Of a DNA stretch of 64,000 nucleotides, positions 63,851 to 64,000 are shown in pieces. A model generated the notes under the pieces. The model searched no databases and had not been told where the DNA came from. It was given only the letters and a program-made list of their open reading frames with translations. The stretch spans positions 248,001 to 312,000 of the forward strand of contig JAPJBO010000028.1 of the NCBI GenBank assembly GCA_030068145.1, read 5' to 3'. Positions within the stretch are counted from its first letter, which is position 1; each line of letters begins with the position of its first letter. Both the position numbers and the translations under genes were made by a program. This DNA is from Diplonema papillatum (taxonomy: Eukaryota > Euglenozoa > Diplonemea > Diplonemida > Diplonemidae).

Positions 63851-64000
63851 CCAAGTTTGTAAGTGTTGCGACCGACACCAATCTTTAAGCGTTATCTTGC
63901 TCCTTTTGCTGGCTCTATTCCCGAGCGGCTTTCGACTTTCTGCCGTCAGATCCCACTAAGTCTATCGTAAACCTCCCGTTCTGTCTCGTTTGTCTTCGCT

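Overview
The window looks like nuclear DNA of a unicellular eukaryote (a protist; I cannot name the lineage). Reasons: spliced genes with GT-AG introns and a recurring donor GTATGY/GTACGY, very low gene density, many dispersed and nested repeats, minisatellites, and a fragment of a eukaryotic-type 18S rRNA. Nothing bacterial (operons, Shine-Dalgarno sites, CRISPR) is supported.

Layout. 1-6 kb: repeats, a divergent 18S rRNA 3' fragment (3039-3256, minus) and a short terminal-inverted-repeat (TIR) element with another repeat nested inside. 6.1-9.6 kb: two long minus-strand reading frames of unknown function, perhaps one unit. 9.8-17.6 kb: foldback and TIR elements in apparently gene-free DNA. 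17.7-21.3 kb: a decayed coding region next to a satellite with a 307-bp higher-order period. 23-26 kb: a GGAAAC-rich TIR element and TIR repeats. 27.0-27.8 kb and 41.3-41.8 kb: two single-exon genes that are paralogues of each other and match no family I know. 28.6-30.0 kb: a 42-bp satellite of about 33 units, next to a candidate exon.

44.4-58.7 kb: the main find. Nine minus-strand exons join in phase into one gene of about 708 codons: a beta-grasp-like N terminus, one annexin-like repeat, four B-box-like zinc repeats, a segment ending in KYGPEP-like RYGPEP, and a C-terminal WW domain. Its introns hold large mobile elements. Intron 3 has a 4,747-bp TIR element with 9-bp target duplications (Mutator-like), which carries two convergent, paralogous zinc-motif ORFs. 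Intron 1 has a 2,129-bp foldback element with 6-bp target duplications, GTTATATAAC arrays and a small ORF. Intron 3 also has a 294-bp hAT-like element.

60.0-61.3 kb: a two-exon COQ3 (ubiquinone O-methyltransferase) gene. 63.0-63.4 kb: a small two-exon gene of unknown function. All confidently read genes lie on the minus strand, except one ORF of the intron-3 element. Each splice model was checked by hand for phase and junction motifs; none has transcript support.
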